Positions 25,606-37,834 of a stretch of 64,000 nt of DNA are shown here, in pieces. The notes beneath the pieces are model-generated. The model saw only the letters and a list, made by a program, of their open reading frames with translations. It did no database searches and was not told the DNA's origin. Origin of the DNA: Aldrovandia affinis (taxonomy: Eukaryota; Chordata; Actinopteri; Notacanthiformes; Halosauridae); contig JAINUG010000174.1 of NCBI GenBank assembly GCA_029706075.1, positions 1,965,501-2,029,500 of the forward strand. The letters are read 5' to 3'. Numbering within the stretch: position 1 is the stretch's first letter; every line of letters starts with the position of its first letter. The translations under genes and the position numbers were made by a program.

Positions 25606-28600
25606 GGGGGGTTACACATGAGGAAACCTTTGCGTGCCATGCATTACCATTATGGAAAGTGGATTACAAAATAACACTTTTGTCTTTAGCTACACTGCCC
25701 TCAAAAGATATTTCCACACGCCTTTTGGTTTTAGATTACAAATTAAGGAACTGCAAGTAAAAATAGCTGAAAAGTTCTGTGTAAGACAGCATTTCTCAAC
25801 TCTGCTACTTTTAGAGGTTGGAGGCAGTCAGGTAGACATCTGATTCATTAAGCCCCTGGAGCCAAGCTAGTCACTGTTAAAAATGTACTTCCCCTCTGTG
25901 TCTGATGTGAGTCGATCACTCAGGGAGGGCCAGGAAAAATATGCATCAAAGTTTATTTTCCAAACTGCAGCCTGAATTTGTGTCTCACCACTGGGAAAAA
26001 ATTCTAGTTCTAATGCAGATCAGATAAATAAAGTGAGACACAGCTGGAAGGCATGCGCAAGTGATCGTTCCAGCCAAACATGGGCCTCCTGAGCATTGAG
26101 TGTGTTTGAGGTGGAGTTCGGCGATATGGAAAAGCTTTCCTATTACAATGGAAAAGTGATTGTGTGAGCATGTGCGTGAATGTCCACAATGTCGCCTCTG
26201 AAACCTCCCAAAAGTCCAGACTGTTCAAGAACATCTCCCCTGGAAAGGAAGCACCTGTATGTGATAGCATATTTTCATAACCGTGACCTGCATGGATTGT
26301 TCATCACTGAGGGGAAGAGTTCTGAGGCAGAGAAAGTCTCGATGCAAAGCACGACAAAGCTGCAAGGGGTGTGTGTGTGTGTCAGCGACGACGTCAGCCC
26401 AGCACACATGTCCTGCGGTTTATCACGCATGCCGGTGGTGGGTTTTGATCAGGGAAACCCCTGTTGAGAAGCTGTGTGTGTGCTGTTGTGTGAGCGCGTG
26501 TTGGTGCGCGATATCGTCTGTGAAACTGGCCAAGTTCAGACTGTGCTAGTACATCTCTTCAAAACAAGTCTTGCAGAACCAAAAGGGTGCCCAGCGTGTG
26601 GCTGGGTATTTGAGGTAAGAACTAAAGGTCTCGGTACCACCACGGGACACGCACAGCAAGGGCCCGTACAAATCACGGCTCCTAATCTGTCTGCAGTGAC
26701 ATGTGTCAAACCAGTCCTTAGACTGGGGCCCCAAGGTTGCATAACCAGTTCCCTGCTGCGAGAAGCCAATGTCTCTCCCTCCAACCACATGGTGTAGCTG
26801 CCTTTGTAAAAGAGACAACCTAATTGCAGACACAATGAAAGAGCCAAAAACAATATGCAAATGACAGGGTTATTATGGGATAAAATTTCTTCCCAACGTT
26901 CAGGGGGCGTTAATGTTAATGTTATTGCCCACATTCAATGCATTTTCCTTTCACATATGTGTAAATGCATTACTCATGTTCAATAACATTGCTCTGTTCA
27001 TTCGAACCGCAATGGACTTAGAACTTAGCAACTTTGAAAAAGTATGATGTTTCATATTTAACGCCATTAGTTCAGGTGTCACTCAATTTAACAAAAAAGA
27101 ATGAAAATGTTTTAATCTGAGATATTTGATACTGTAATTATCTCTGGCTTTGCAAGCCACCCAGCTAAATGTGAGAGACTGCTTAAGCAGTCTGCTACTT
27201 CAGATGCATGAAAATACATAATCATAATGCAACATGAAACATAATGTGGACACATATGATGATTTGAGAGCCCTCCCAGTATTGATTTAGACTAATACAT
27301 TTCTGTGAAGAAGATAAAAAAATTACACTTTCAGAGTAAAAATGACACTTTCAGTCACACAATGGCAGTGTCAGAGTCTATTGTACTGCCCCTGGGGTAC
27401 AGACCCCAGCCCAAATACAGCATACTCAGCCACAAAGGTTCTGGGGTCAGGGGTCACTGCTGATAAAAAAGCAGTGTTGCTAGATTCGATCGGATTATAT
27501 TTGGAAACGTTATTCCCAGCACTAAAAACAAACATGGGCACAACACAGGGAGCACAATGCAGTGTAATATATACCATTACACCATGGCCCTGTCTGTCTC
27601 TGTCTGTCAGATGATCAGGAGAGACCTAGCATAAGTCTGGAGTAGCAGAACAACTCCATCTCCCAACAAGCCTCCATGGCCCCCCTCGGACAATCCCATT
27701 ACTCAAACCGAGCCGAAGTCTCCTGAAACACCCCAGAAACACACAAAGACTTCTTGACCCTGGGATGAGTCCAATCCCATTGTTCCCAGGGTAGACCACA
27801 GTTGGACAGGTGCTGGGTCCAGCTTCGCAACCATTGGGTTCCAGCTGGCAGGTTCACATAACAAGGCCTTTGTTACACAGAGAAATCATCCTGAAATCAA
27901 ACTAGAGTACAGTGGCTTTTTGTATTTCTCTGGCACAAAACGACACACCAGTTACACACAACAAACAAAACAAAACAAAACAAACACACTTGCACACTTG
28001 TGCACGTCCTGCTCGCTCACACACACAAAATGCATGCACACAGTTCATGGTCGATACGGGTTGATACTCTAAATACAGAGGAGGTATGTAACCACACCAA
28101 CCCAATTCATACAGGGAGGTGCTGGACTAAGGTGCATTCACATAGAAATGATACGCATAAAATAATGACAGGACATTAAACCCTCAGGGCTCTGATACAG
28201 GCACCGGGTATGCAAATGGTCTATGTCTGTCTAAGTGGTTTATGTAAAGTTTCAGCATGCAGCACCTGAGGGAATACGAACAGACATGATAGCCTGCCAA
28301 TCAGCGGGCTGCTTTTGCGACAAGGCAATTATGACATCATTGCAGGCAAGTAGGGATTTTAGGGCCATACCTGACCATCGTGAAGAGACGTTTATCAAAT
28401 TAATTTGGTGTGGTGACCGCAGACCAAACCCTAATCTGAGATTGCTGCTTCTCTGGAATTGTATTACAAGCCATTGCTACGTTTTATGTGGCTACAACAG
28501 ATGGGTCTATGCAAACCATCGTGAAAAGGTGGGTATATGATGCATGCCTGCATATCACTAGGAATATACCGCCGGGCCAAATGCTGTACCAATGAACCAT

Positions 28601-29113
28601 AGGCGTAACGAGTGGGGGGAACGGGGAGGGGGCATGTCCCCCCCAATATTAAAAACTGTCTAGGTCTGTCTCCCCCCAATAATTTGTAGATATGAAACAT
28701 TCCCTTTCATCATACTTTATCCTGAACAAATTAATAACACCACACTTGACAACAAGAGTGAATTGACAAAAGGTTATGCAATCAATAAATATACTGTGTA
28801 CCAGATTCAATATCACCAGTGTCTTCTTTGCTTTTCATGCTTATACAATATCAGGGGCATGGCAGTCTCTGAACTTAACCGCATTGAAAACTTTTATGTA
28901 TGTACCGAAAATAAACTTTTATGAGTACTGAAAAAAATACAAGCCTGCCTGAGGGTTAAGACTTAGTTAAGTACAAAGAGCACTGCACTTTGTACTTACA
29001 CCATTTATAGTGTTTTTGAGTGTTATTAGTTCAGCAGTGGTGTCACTCTTGCCATGGTTTCAGTCAGGCCTATGCCTTCAGATGGCTTACAGCTTCCACC
29101 CTCTTGTCTTGGC

Positions 29114-29116
<3 letters not shown>

Positions 29117-29148
<32 letters not shown>
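29117..29148. repeat. (GA)n microsatellite
   Basis: About 16 GA units. Confidence 0.9.
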
Positions 29149-29152
<4 letters not shown>

Positions 29153-31286
29153 CACCAGGCACCAAACATAACAAAGTGATACCTGTGTAATTTTTTTTCT
29201 CCTTTTATTTTTCTGCTGACAATCTGCTTTCAAAGCAAAGAGTTGTGAAACAGGGGAGTCCCTGCATTGGCGGTTAATCTGGTTGAGCTACCCTGTGAAA
29301 GGAATCGTCAAGCACAGCCTTTCTCTCCATGCAAAAACACGCCGGGGAGGCGTGAACGCCACAGGGTCTGCATGGGACGGGGGTGCGAGGATGCAGACGG
29401 TGCTGTCTGCAGACCCAGCCTGCCCATGGTTCGTCTCGTATGGCTAGCGGGGGCCTTTATCTACGTGGTGAAATTTAAAAAAGGTCAGGCACGCTGATGA
29501 AAACACATTGTGTAAAGAATGACGTGACATTGTGAGCTTCCAAGCCAATGTCATGAGTGGTGGAAATACGCTTGTCCACGGTGACATGCTTAACTGACGT
29601 GGTGAACCTGGGTTTGTCTACAAGTGATGCTTGGTGGTGTATTATAGTGATCCCTGGAATAAACGGGGAGCATGGGCCAGCCTTGCACTGTGCCATCACT
29701 CAAGGGGCATAACAAGGATCTGAAGGCCAAAGGACCGTAGTTGTAACTTGCAACTTTGCGCACCATGGTCATTTGAATGAGAACACAGACGCGTAACATT
29801 TCAGTGGCAATGAAGGATGGCCCTGTCTTGAGTGAACACAGGAACCATTGCTCTCATGAGGGCAGACCTCCGCCGAGGGCCTAAAAATTCAAAGGTTTCA
29901 TAACATTTCCGACAATAACAGTGCCATTCACTTTCCCAGGAACCATTCAGGATCTATTTTTACTGTCCTCTGACGCTAGCAAGGTTCTCGCGGATGGAGG
30001 AAAAAATAATAACAACCTTAGGAAGTGAGCTCTGTTGTTGATGTGAGCTTTCCTATTACAAACAATATCATGTTCCAACTGTGCAGACCACTTAAATGTA
30101 GTGGTAAAGAAAAAAAAAAAAGCTTTGCGATGTCTATTCTAAAAACTTCCTGCAAATCTATTTCGGACCACCATTATCGTGTTCTGACGTTGCGAAGAAG
30201 ACACCCCCTCATAATTACTTCCCCAGTCTCCTATGGTTCCTATTCTGTTCCGATGTTTATGGTTTTACAGGAAGTGTATGCATATAAACAGGGCAGGAAG
30301 GTACTGTTATTAGCCTGTTATTAGCTTTCACAGAGTATTAATACAGATTAAATCCCAGTAGATAGTGGTCTATATTCTCTTTGCCTCAGAAGTGATGAGT
30401 GGCCTCTTTATTCACCAAAAACGATCACGTCGTTTGGCAAATTATATCTAATTATATCTAGCTATGTTTTTGAAAATATGTTTTATTATTGCTATATCTG
30501 ATAGAATGACTTATCAACAGAACATAAAAAATAAATATCAATAAGTATATATATATATATAGAATACACTGTTAAATGAAAGTGTTTTGAAACCTATATA
30601 CTGACATTAGAAAAACAATACATTTTACAGCATTGATGCTAACAGCAGATGGAAGCTAACATCGACAGCAAACATATTTGCCAGGATGCTTGACCCTGTG
30701 TTCCCTTGGATTTTCACCGTTAGTAAGATGGTACGAAATATGCTTGTCTGCATATTGAGGATCAGTTTATATCCTGACAATTTTTAAAAATCAAAAACAG
30801 ATGATGGCCATTTGGCTCAGGAGATCTCTAGTGGCTCTAGAGTCCCAGAGAATTTCTCATGCTGGGCAGTGGGAACAGGGGAACCACACATTCTATATAT
30901 ACATATTCCAAAAGGTGAGGTCTTTCAGGGAGTGCACTGTGTTTCCATTAAGCCTGGGGAAACAGTTTTAGGGGAGGCGCCCGGCTCTGGCTTGTTTACA
31001 TTTCCTAGTTGCTAGGCGGTGATTTCTGCCAGTTTCGTCCGGTCTGGCTTCCCAAGTCACCATTTTCCAGTCAGCAGTTAGAATGAAGTCTGACTGCTCT
31101 GCGTTGCTCTGGGCTATTCTTAGAGCAGGCATCCCCGGCTGGGTACCCTCCTCCGTCTCGAATGAGCAAACAGAGCTTTCACCGGATCGTATGAGCAACC
31201 CAATGCTGTTACAGCGGAGCCTAATGAAAAGGCCAATATCACTGCACGTCCAGCACATGTAATAAATCTTACTACAGGCCCAATGT

Positions 31287-31301
31287 GGCACCATGTGTTC
31301 T
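31287..31301 (+). promoter_or_regulatory. GRE-like site 16 kb downstream of the tsc22d3 promoter
   Basis: GGCACC-atg-TGTTCT has one perfect half-site (TGTTCT) and one with a single key mismatch, at the correct 3-bp spacing. It could be part of a distal element, but such matches occur by chance in 64 kb. Confidence 0.25.
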
Positions 31302-32369
31302 TGCAATCCACATGACATTGGGCCAAAAGTTTTCTTTTTTTGTTCAACATCAAATTAGAGGTCACCTTGGGAAAAGAAACAAGCAGAAAACATTAAAATC
31401 TTGAAACCATTTCTGTTCCCAACAGTTGTACGGCTCCTACTGCTAGACTCCCCCTCATCCCAGGCCAAGGTGCTGTAAGGAAGCTGAGGAAAAACCTGAG
31501 CGCCGTACCTGCGCAACAATGTTTTTGGGCGATTCGATTTCCTCAGCCTCGCCCTAGCCTAATCCTTCCTTCACTTAATGACAAGCAATTCACTCAACAA
31601 TCATTCAAAAAACCATTTTAATTAAACTCACTGTGAATGTTGCCAACATGACTAAGCTATGTACAGCTATTTCCATTTCATTTCATAGCAGAGTGCCAAA
31701 CTCAGATAGATTACTAGACTGTAATAATAGAGTACCATTGTGTATTGCCTGTTAAAGTAATGTCATATGGAATCTAAAGCTCATGTAAAGTTACTTCAGC
31801 ATTGTATGAGTATCATGTTTTATCTTGGAATTCATTGAAAATGGTTATAACATGTAAGTAATACTGTGATGTTGGAGAAGTTCATGTTCCTGAAATGTGA
31901 GTAAGCAACAGGCTAGCTGGACTTATCCTTCATCTTGCCATTGTGTTGACATTTTCCCTATCTGTATTTTTGTGTTAGTTTTTTCCATCTATTTAAAGAG
32001 TGAACAAAAACCATGGAATGAAACAAAACATGTGAGAGTTCCCCCTTTTGAATACATGTTTTTCAGGAAATGAATAATGTAAAATCCTTTAGATAAAAAG
32101 TGGCACTGTCAGTTTCACATTGGTTTTATATTTTCCCACAGCCCAGCTGCCTTTGTGAAATATCCTGTTATTAAGTATATCGGGCTTGTGAAATAAGCTG
32201 CAATAGTCAAGCAAAACAGAAAGGCCAACTCAGTTCACTGCATTAGAGTGCCAGCGGTTGCAATATTCCAGTTTCTGGTAACTGGAAATGAAGTAAGACA
32301 GCATTGTGAGAGTGCAATGCTGAAAAAATATGAATACTCTGAGAGGCATTTCTTTACTTTTACTGAATG

Positions 32370-32838
32370 TACAGGCAACTGCCAAAATAAAGGAAACACT
32401 TGGATAAATGAGGGATACAAAGTATATTGTATACAGGTGCTTCCACACAGCAATTGTTTTGGCTACCATGGCTAGAAGAAGAGACCTCAGTGACTTATGA
32501 GTGACAGAGGGGTGTTGGGGCACATTTGGCAGGAGCTTCAGTGATGAAGACCGCTCAACTTGCTGATGTTTCCCAAGGAACAGTGGCAAAGGTGATGTTG
32601 GCATGGAAGTCTGAGGGAAAGACATCATCAACTAGGGGCAACTGTGGTCTAAAGCATATACTCCTCGACCATGATGTCAATGCATTGGTTCGGGATGCAA
32701 GGCAAAACAGATGAGCAACTCTGAATCAGTTGACTGCAAATATCAGTCTAGGGCGTGAGCAGGCAATTTTAGAGTCGGGTTGCAGCCCTATTAAGACACT
32801 TTATGTTGGTGCTTCCTTTATGTTGGCAGTTACATGTA
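32370..32838 (+). mobile_element. Internally deleted Tc1-like transposon with both TIRs
   Basis: TA-flanked inverted termini: the left end CAGGCAACTGCCAAAATAAA and the right end, read in reverse, CATGTAACTGCCAACATAAA; the match continues through GGAA.CAC. Inside, 32526-32714 encodes a Tc1 DNA-binding remnant (SVMKTAQLADVSQGTVAKVM, then KSEGKTSSTRGNCG). The catalytic DDE half is missing, so it could only have moved in trans. Same family as the fragment at 480. Confidence 0.85.
32526..32714 (+). pseudogene. Tc1 transposase N-terminal helix-turn-helix remnant
   Basis: The frame keeps the paired-like HTH (KTAQLADVSQGTVAKVML) and the linker with SEGKTSSTRGNCG found in fish Tc1 transposases. It ends at a stop about 62 codons in. 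The upstream start region (MARRRDLSD at about 32469) is in another frame, and no DDE residues follow. Confidence 0.8.
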
Positions 32839-33830
32839 GCTTGAGGAATCTGAATTAACACAAACATGAACTTGTCCAGTACACTCTGATGCCCACTGTT
32901 AGCTTTGCTGGGTCCTGTCCATAAGTAAGCACCGTTTGTCATGGGGCAATCCCAGAAAGCCAAAGGAAAATAATTTATTCCTATGTATATGGGTGTTGTT
33001 TTTAAACAGTGAGATTGCATAATTCTTCCACAGATTAGCATAAAATGCACATTTCCAATCCACCAGTCTTGCATTTTGGTAGTCTCAGAAAGTTTATTCT
33101 TGTTTTAATCTTATTTTATCCATCTTGTTGCCAATGTGAGATTTATTGTATGGTTTTATTTCCCCAGAAGGAATTTTAAGGTACTCTTAATGCCATGAAA
33201 TTGTATTCTCAGAGCTGTAATGGTAAAATAGTTGTATGAATTCTTCAGTGGCACATGGAAAAGAACAGGTCATGTCACTTTTAAAGCAGTCCTACTTTTT
33301 TGACACCATGTCACAGTAACAGTGGCAGCTTTTCCCCACAAACCTGGAGGTATTTGTTATTTTTGTGTGGCCTTTTCCAGCCAAACCTAATAAAGTAATA
33401 GACTCACAAATAATATCCGCAGTGTCTGGATGCGAACCTGTTTCTTTCAGTCCAGTCAGGTAAGATTTATGTAACATTAAAACTCTCTGGGCTCCCTCCC
33501 CCCCTTCCCCCCTCCCCTCCCCTCCTCCCACTGCCCCTCCCCCACTCCCCCCAGGTCATAAACGTTGGTTTCAATGTGAGGATGCACTAATAAGTATCTA
33601 TTAGGGTGAAGGTTTCACATTATTATTCCCAAAACAAATGTTTGCCTCCAACTTGCTGGCGGTGCACACCTGTGTGTGAAAAGGCTCTTTCCCGTTTTAA
33701 ACACATGCCCTTTGTGTTTGGGGAAACAGACAGTTATCGTAGTAGCGTCGCGAGGCGTGTGTTCCTACCTTCGGGGGACACACGATGACAGAACCACAGA
33801 AGCGCGGCTGCATACAGACCAGTGGCGGAG
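32839..33830. other. Gene-free interval with a polypurine/polypyrimidine tract
   Basis: AT-rich, except for a C/T-rich run at 33492-33553. No exon seen. Confidence 0.5.
33492..33553 (-). repeat. Polypyrimidine tract, G-rich on the minus strand
   Basis: Almost pure C/T over about 60 bp with many C3-C7 runs. The minus strand has more than four G-tracts with short loops, so G-quadruplex or triplex formation is plausible. Confidence 0.7.
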
Positions 33831-34010
33831 AATTACCTGCATTCTCTGGGCTAATGGTTATTAGACTGCATGTCTCCGTCGCGGTTTTGCATGTCCACTT
33901 GGGGGGAAAAAACTATTGCAATTACCTGCATTCTCTGGGCTAATGGTTATTAGACTGCATGTCTCCGTCGCGGTTCTGCATGTCCACTTGGGGGGAAAAA
34001 ACAATTGCAA
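33831..34010. repeat. Recent 89-bp tandem duplication
   Basis: AATTACCTGCATTCTCTGGG starts at 33831 and again at 33920. The two copies differ at only two positions (T/C in CGGTTTTGC versus CGGTTCTGC, and T/A in AACTATTG versus AACAATTG). Near identity implies recent duplication or conversion, unless it is an assembly artefact. Confidence 0.9.
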
Positions 34011-37000
34011 TAAAAAGAGTAATTACATCATTATTTCAAGGCACACAAGTCTGCGGCGAAGTGTTCTCGAAGAATTTGGTAGTTAGGAACCCAAAAAAAG
34101 GATGAACCAAAAGAATGGTCATACCATGGTCATCTACCCAGCCCAGACAAGGCCAGGTTGGAAGTGCTTGGTACGGTTAACCTAACAATGTCCCTGGGAC
34201 ATTTTGTTCCCATAAGCCTGAAAAGTTCATCATAAAACTTCAGGTCCAACGGAAACATCACACCTTCCATTAGTATATGTAATTATAGTTATGATTGTAA
34301 TTATTACATGTGTGGCAGTAGCAGCGACTGTGCCAGCAGAGGTAGGAGTGATAGCAGTGTTCGTGTATCGCCATAACCATGGATAATAATGCATTACATT
34401 CAGTGGTAATTATTCCACACCCTTGCTCTGCACCTGGCCTGCAGATGACAAGGCCTTTTTGAACTTTTGAGAGGGAGTGCAGGAGATGGTATCAGGGGAA
34501 TCCGCAGCCAGCCAGCAAGATGAACTGCACAAGGGCTTTATTAGAGACATTTGCTGGGCCTGGGTGTAGGCCCTGAGCGCATGTGTCACATAATTCAGCT
34601 GGCAGAGCCGTGTTGACTTCAGCTTTGTGTGGAAGGCAGTGTCGTCGGGGGTGGCTGTTTGGGACTGCTATCCCCTCGTTGTTACACCCCCAGTGATCAT
34701 ATTTGGTTGAGCATGGCCCTTTTAATGAGCTCAGAGCCCGACCGCAGCCCTCAGCTAAATGTTTATCAGAATGATTTAGCCCTATTTGTTTACCCTGTGT
34801 TATGCAACTCGAAAATGATCACCAATTGCAACACTGGCTGAAAGTTCTCTTGAATAGTTGTTACGAAGCTGTATGACATGTACAGTATGCGGATACCCCG
34901 ACAGGATTAAGTTGATTTTCCTCTTTTTTTTCTTCCATGGATAAATGCGTCTGCTAAATTTCCACAATAAAACACAATGACCAGATAATGCAAGCATCCT
35001 CCTAGGCAGCCTGACCTTTTAATATGAATTGTATATGGGGTGGGGTGGGGCAGGGACATGGGGAGTGGGGCAGGGGTACAGTATCAATAATGTAGTACAC
35101 ATTGGCATCTGTATTGATCATTTTGTAGCAAATACATGAAAATGCAATCTCAACGTTCTTCCTCAAGTACGACCTTGAAATGAAAACAGTAATGCTTGTG
35201 TGACTTCATGGAAAACTGCACCTCTCACAACAAGGGATGGTATTAATTCTTATTGTCATTATTTATTTATTTTATCCAGAGCGACTTACAAGGCCGTTGT
35301 GGCAGGATACAGTGCATACGGTGCAAATTAAGAGGGGCCGCTGTGCTCTGTCAGTTCAGAGGTGAAATCTGCTCAGAGCTACAGCTGAAAAAGTGTTTCT
35401 TGTTTCAGGCATTGCACCATGTTGCGAGAACATGATCCCGTACATGTGGCAAATGCACCCATGGCAATAGCACTTGGAATTAACTAGGGTTAGTGATTTT
35501 TTTACTGCCGTCAAGAGAAGCATTCTACAGTATGTTTTATTATGAAAATAAGGAGAATATCGATTTTCTGAACAAACACCAAAATGTAATTTTCATGGGA
35601 AGCTGACATTTGTGCAGAGCATGGCATAATCTAACTTGGTGTACCTGCTAGGTCATGCACTTATCTTTTACGTTTTGAATGTGTCCATGTCCTTGACCAT
35701 GTCCAAGTCCAAAATATATTTACTAACTCCCTTTTGTATGCCAGATGCATACAAGACTATAATGTAATGCAAAGAGGTGACACAGAATGTAGGCTTGTAC
35801 TAACACTACACGTTCATATTCACCAAATATAAACCACAATGAAAAACTCTGCATATATTTGTCGAATGTTCACATGGGTAGCCAGAGTTGTCAATCATAG
35901 CCAAGACAGGAACTTGATGTTCTGAATGCTAAGAATGCCAGTGCAGATACAGAAATTGGCCTCCATTGCCAATGAACTCAGTTTGGGGTGCTGGGGAGGG
36001 CTTACTCTGTGTCCTGAAGTGCATTTCAAGCACCTGGTAATGTCTCTTGCACCACTGGGTACGGCTTTGACATTTTCACATGGGACAGCTGAATTGACTG
36101 GACTGGTGTTAACTCGCCAGACTGTGTGGCTGTTTTGATGTTGGAAAGCATTAGAAATGTCGTTTTTCAAGGGAGTAATTCGCACTGCCTGCAGTTTATT
36201 ACAAAACACCTATTTTTGCCAAATATGACACATTACAAAGTACGCCCAGCAAAAGGCTGAATTCAATCCTGTTTTTGTGGCAGAAAAAAACTTTCTTTAA
36301 ACATGGATCAGCGTCCCTATATAAGCTGGTGGTGAGTTTCAGGCTCACAACCACAGTCAATTTCAAAAGATTTATACTAAGTCAGAAGTCTCCTGTACAT
36401 TTAGGTTAATATTCTTTAATATGACATGGTATTATATATCAACTGTGGGGATTGAGGAAATGTCCTCTTTAAAAAAAAACAGAAAGACAAACAAGATAAT
36501 CGGTTCCAATAAACATCATTCAAATATGACTACTACGGCATCTGGAGCCAAATCGGGCTGACCTGATAGAGCACTGTTGCTTTTCCATTCCATGTGCCAA
36601 GACTGAGATTACTGCCTGGTCTTCATCTGTAGTCCAAGACTGAATCAGTGTAACTATAATATGACTTGATGGCTCTATGTTACATTGATGTGACGAATAA
36701 TGACTGTGCACTCCCCTCCCTTCTCTCTCCTCGGCTCTAGCGCTGGTTCAGATCTATATCTGCACATACAGCATGTACTGTACTATATATGTACTTGCAC
36801 ATACAACTTGCCGCCTCTACCAACAGGCTGAGATGACCCCAGGTCAGCTTGGCAATTAAGATGACAGAAAAGCATCCCAAATCTCAGTCTGAAGTTAGCT
36901 AGCATGGTTCAAGCTGTACAGTGCGAAAGATTATTAAAAAGAGGAAAATGGAAACATGGTGAAAAATAGACATGGAAAAATTTGGATAGGAAAATATAGT

Positions 37001-37642
37001 TCAGTAGAAAAGACTGCATCACTAATTATGTATAGAATAAGCATATGGGTTCCACCAAAGGTATGCTTCTGTTACCAAAGTAAATTATAAACATATGAAC
37101 TATAATTCATTTACTACTAATTCTGGCTGCTACAGTGTAAGTAATTAACTGTACTGGTGTAGATCAATAATAACACATGCAATGAATTGCTTTAAATAAT
37201 AAATGAAAAGCACATGTCTAACTTTTCAATACACTAGAATTGGATAGTAAATGTGTGTCTGTACAGAGAATGGATCCATTCCAGCTACTAAAATAAATCA
37301 GGGTTAACTTTCACCACATGAAAGAATTGGTTTCAACAATGATGGGCCTTGGCATATTGTCACCAAGTGAATGATCCTTACTAAACCACAATCTCTCAAT
37401 CCAAAGCATACCATTTTTCAGTTCTCAATGGACCATATAATCACGTTAAAGACCCAGTACAGAATTTGTTCTTTTTAACTTAGTTTAACTATTACTATAG
37501 TATAAACAAGAACAATATGACAATATTGCACACGCAAAGTAACTGCTTTAAAAATCTGTAATAATTAAGGAGCCAAAAACTCTTTCTATATATTCATGTT
37601 GTAGAATCTGATGAACAATTTGTGAACGTGTTCAGATCCGGT
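34011..37642. other. Gene-free interval
   Basis: Includes G-rich tract 35037-35075 and a short LINE/SINE-tail fragment (TTATCCAGAGCGACTTACA) at about 35272-35290. The stretch 34370-34770 looks non-repetitive, with several homeodomain-type TAAT motifs, and may be conserved, but no coding sequence is seen. Confidence 0.45.
35037..35075 (+). repeat. G-rich tract
   Basis: GGGGTGGGGTGGGGCAGGG followed by more G4 runs; fits the G-quadruplex pattern with 1-2 nt loops. Confidence 0.7.
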
Positions 37643-37834
37643 GATTGCAAGTTGGCAGAGTGGTTAAAGAACTGAGCTTGTAATCAAGGATCCAGGTTTA
37701 ACACCAGCATTTCTCTTCTACCCTTGAGCAAGGTGCTTAACCTGAACTGCTTCTGTACCCAACTGTGTAAATAGATGATGTGTCAAATATAAGCGATGTA
37801 ATCCACCACGGATAAGGGTGTTTGCAAGAAAATT
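37643..37834 (+). repeat. Old tRNA-derived SINE
   Basis: tRNA-like head (AGTTGGCAGAGTGGTTAAAG, TCCAGGTTTAACACC) and the CCCTTGAGCAAGGTGCTTAA body motif. The 3' tail is reduced to GGATAAGGGTGTTTGC. More diverged than the 5980 and 20197 copies. Confidence 0.7.

Larger units (their letters stand above)
20427..32369. other. Long gene-free interval
   Basis: No coding exon recognised in 12 kb. Contains (TG)n at 25578-25603, (GA)n at 29117-29148, (TA)n at about 30547-30561, and a CpG-richer patch at 21270-21540 with open frames on both strands. A C-run-rich patch at 28610-28680 may be a transposon terminus. A GRE-like site lies at 31287. The region may hold enhancers, but that cannot be judged from one sequence. 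Confidence 0.45.
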
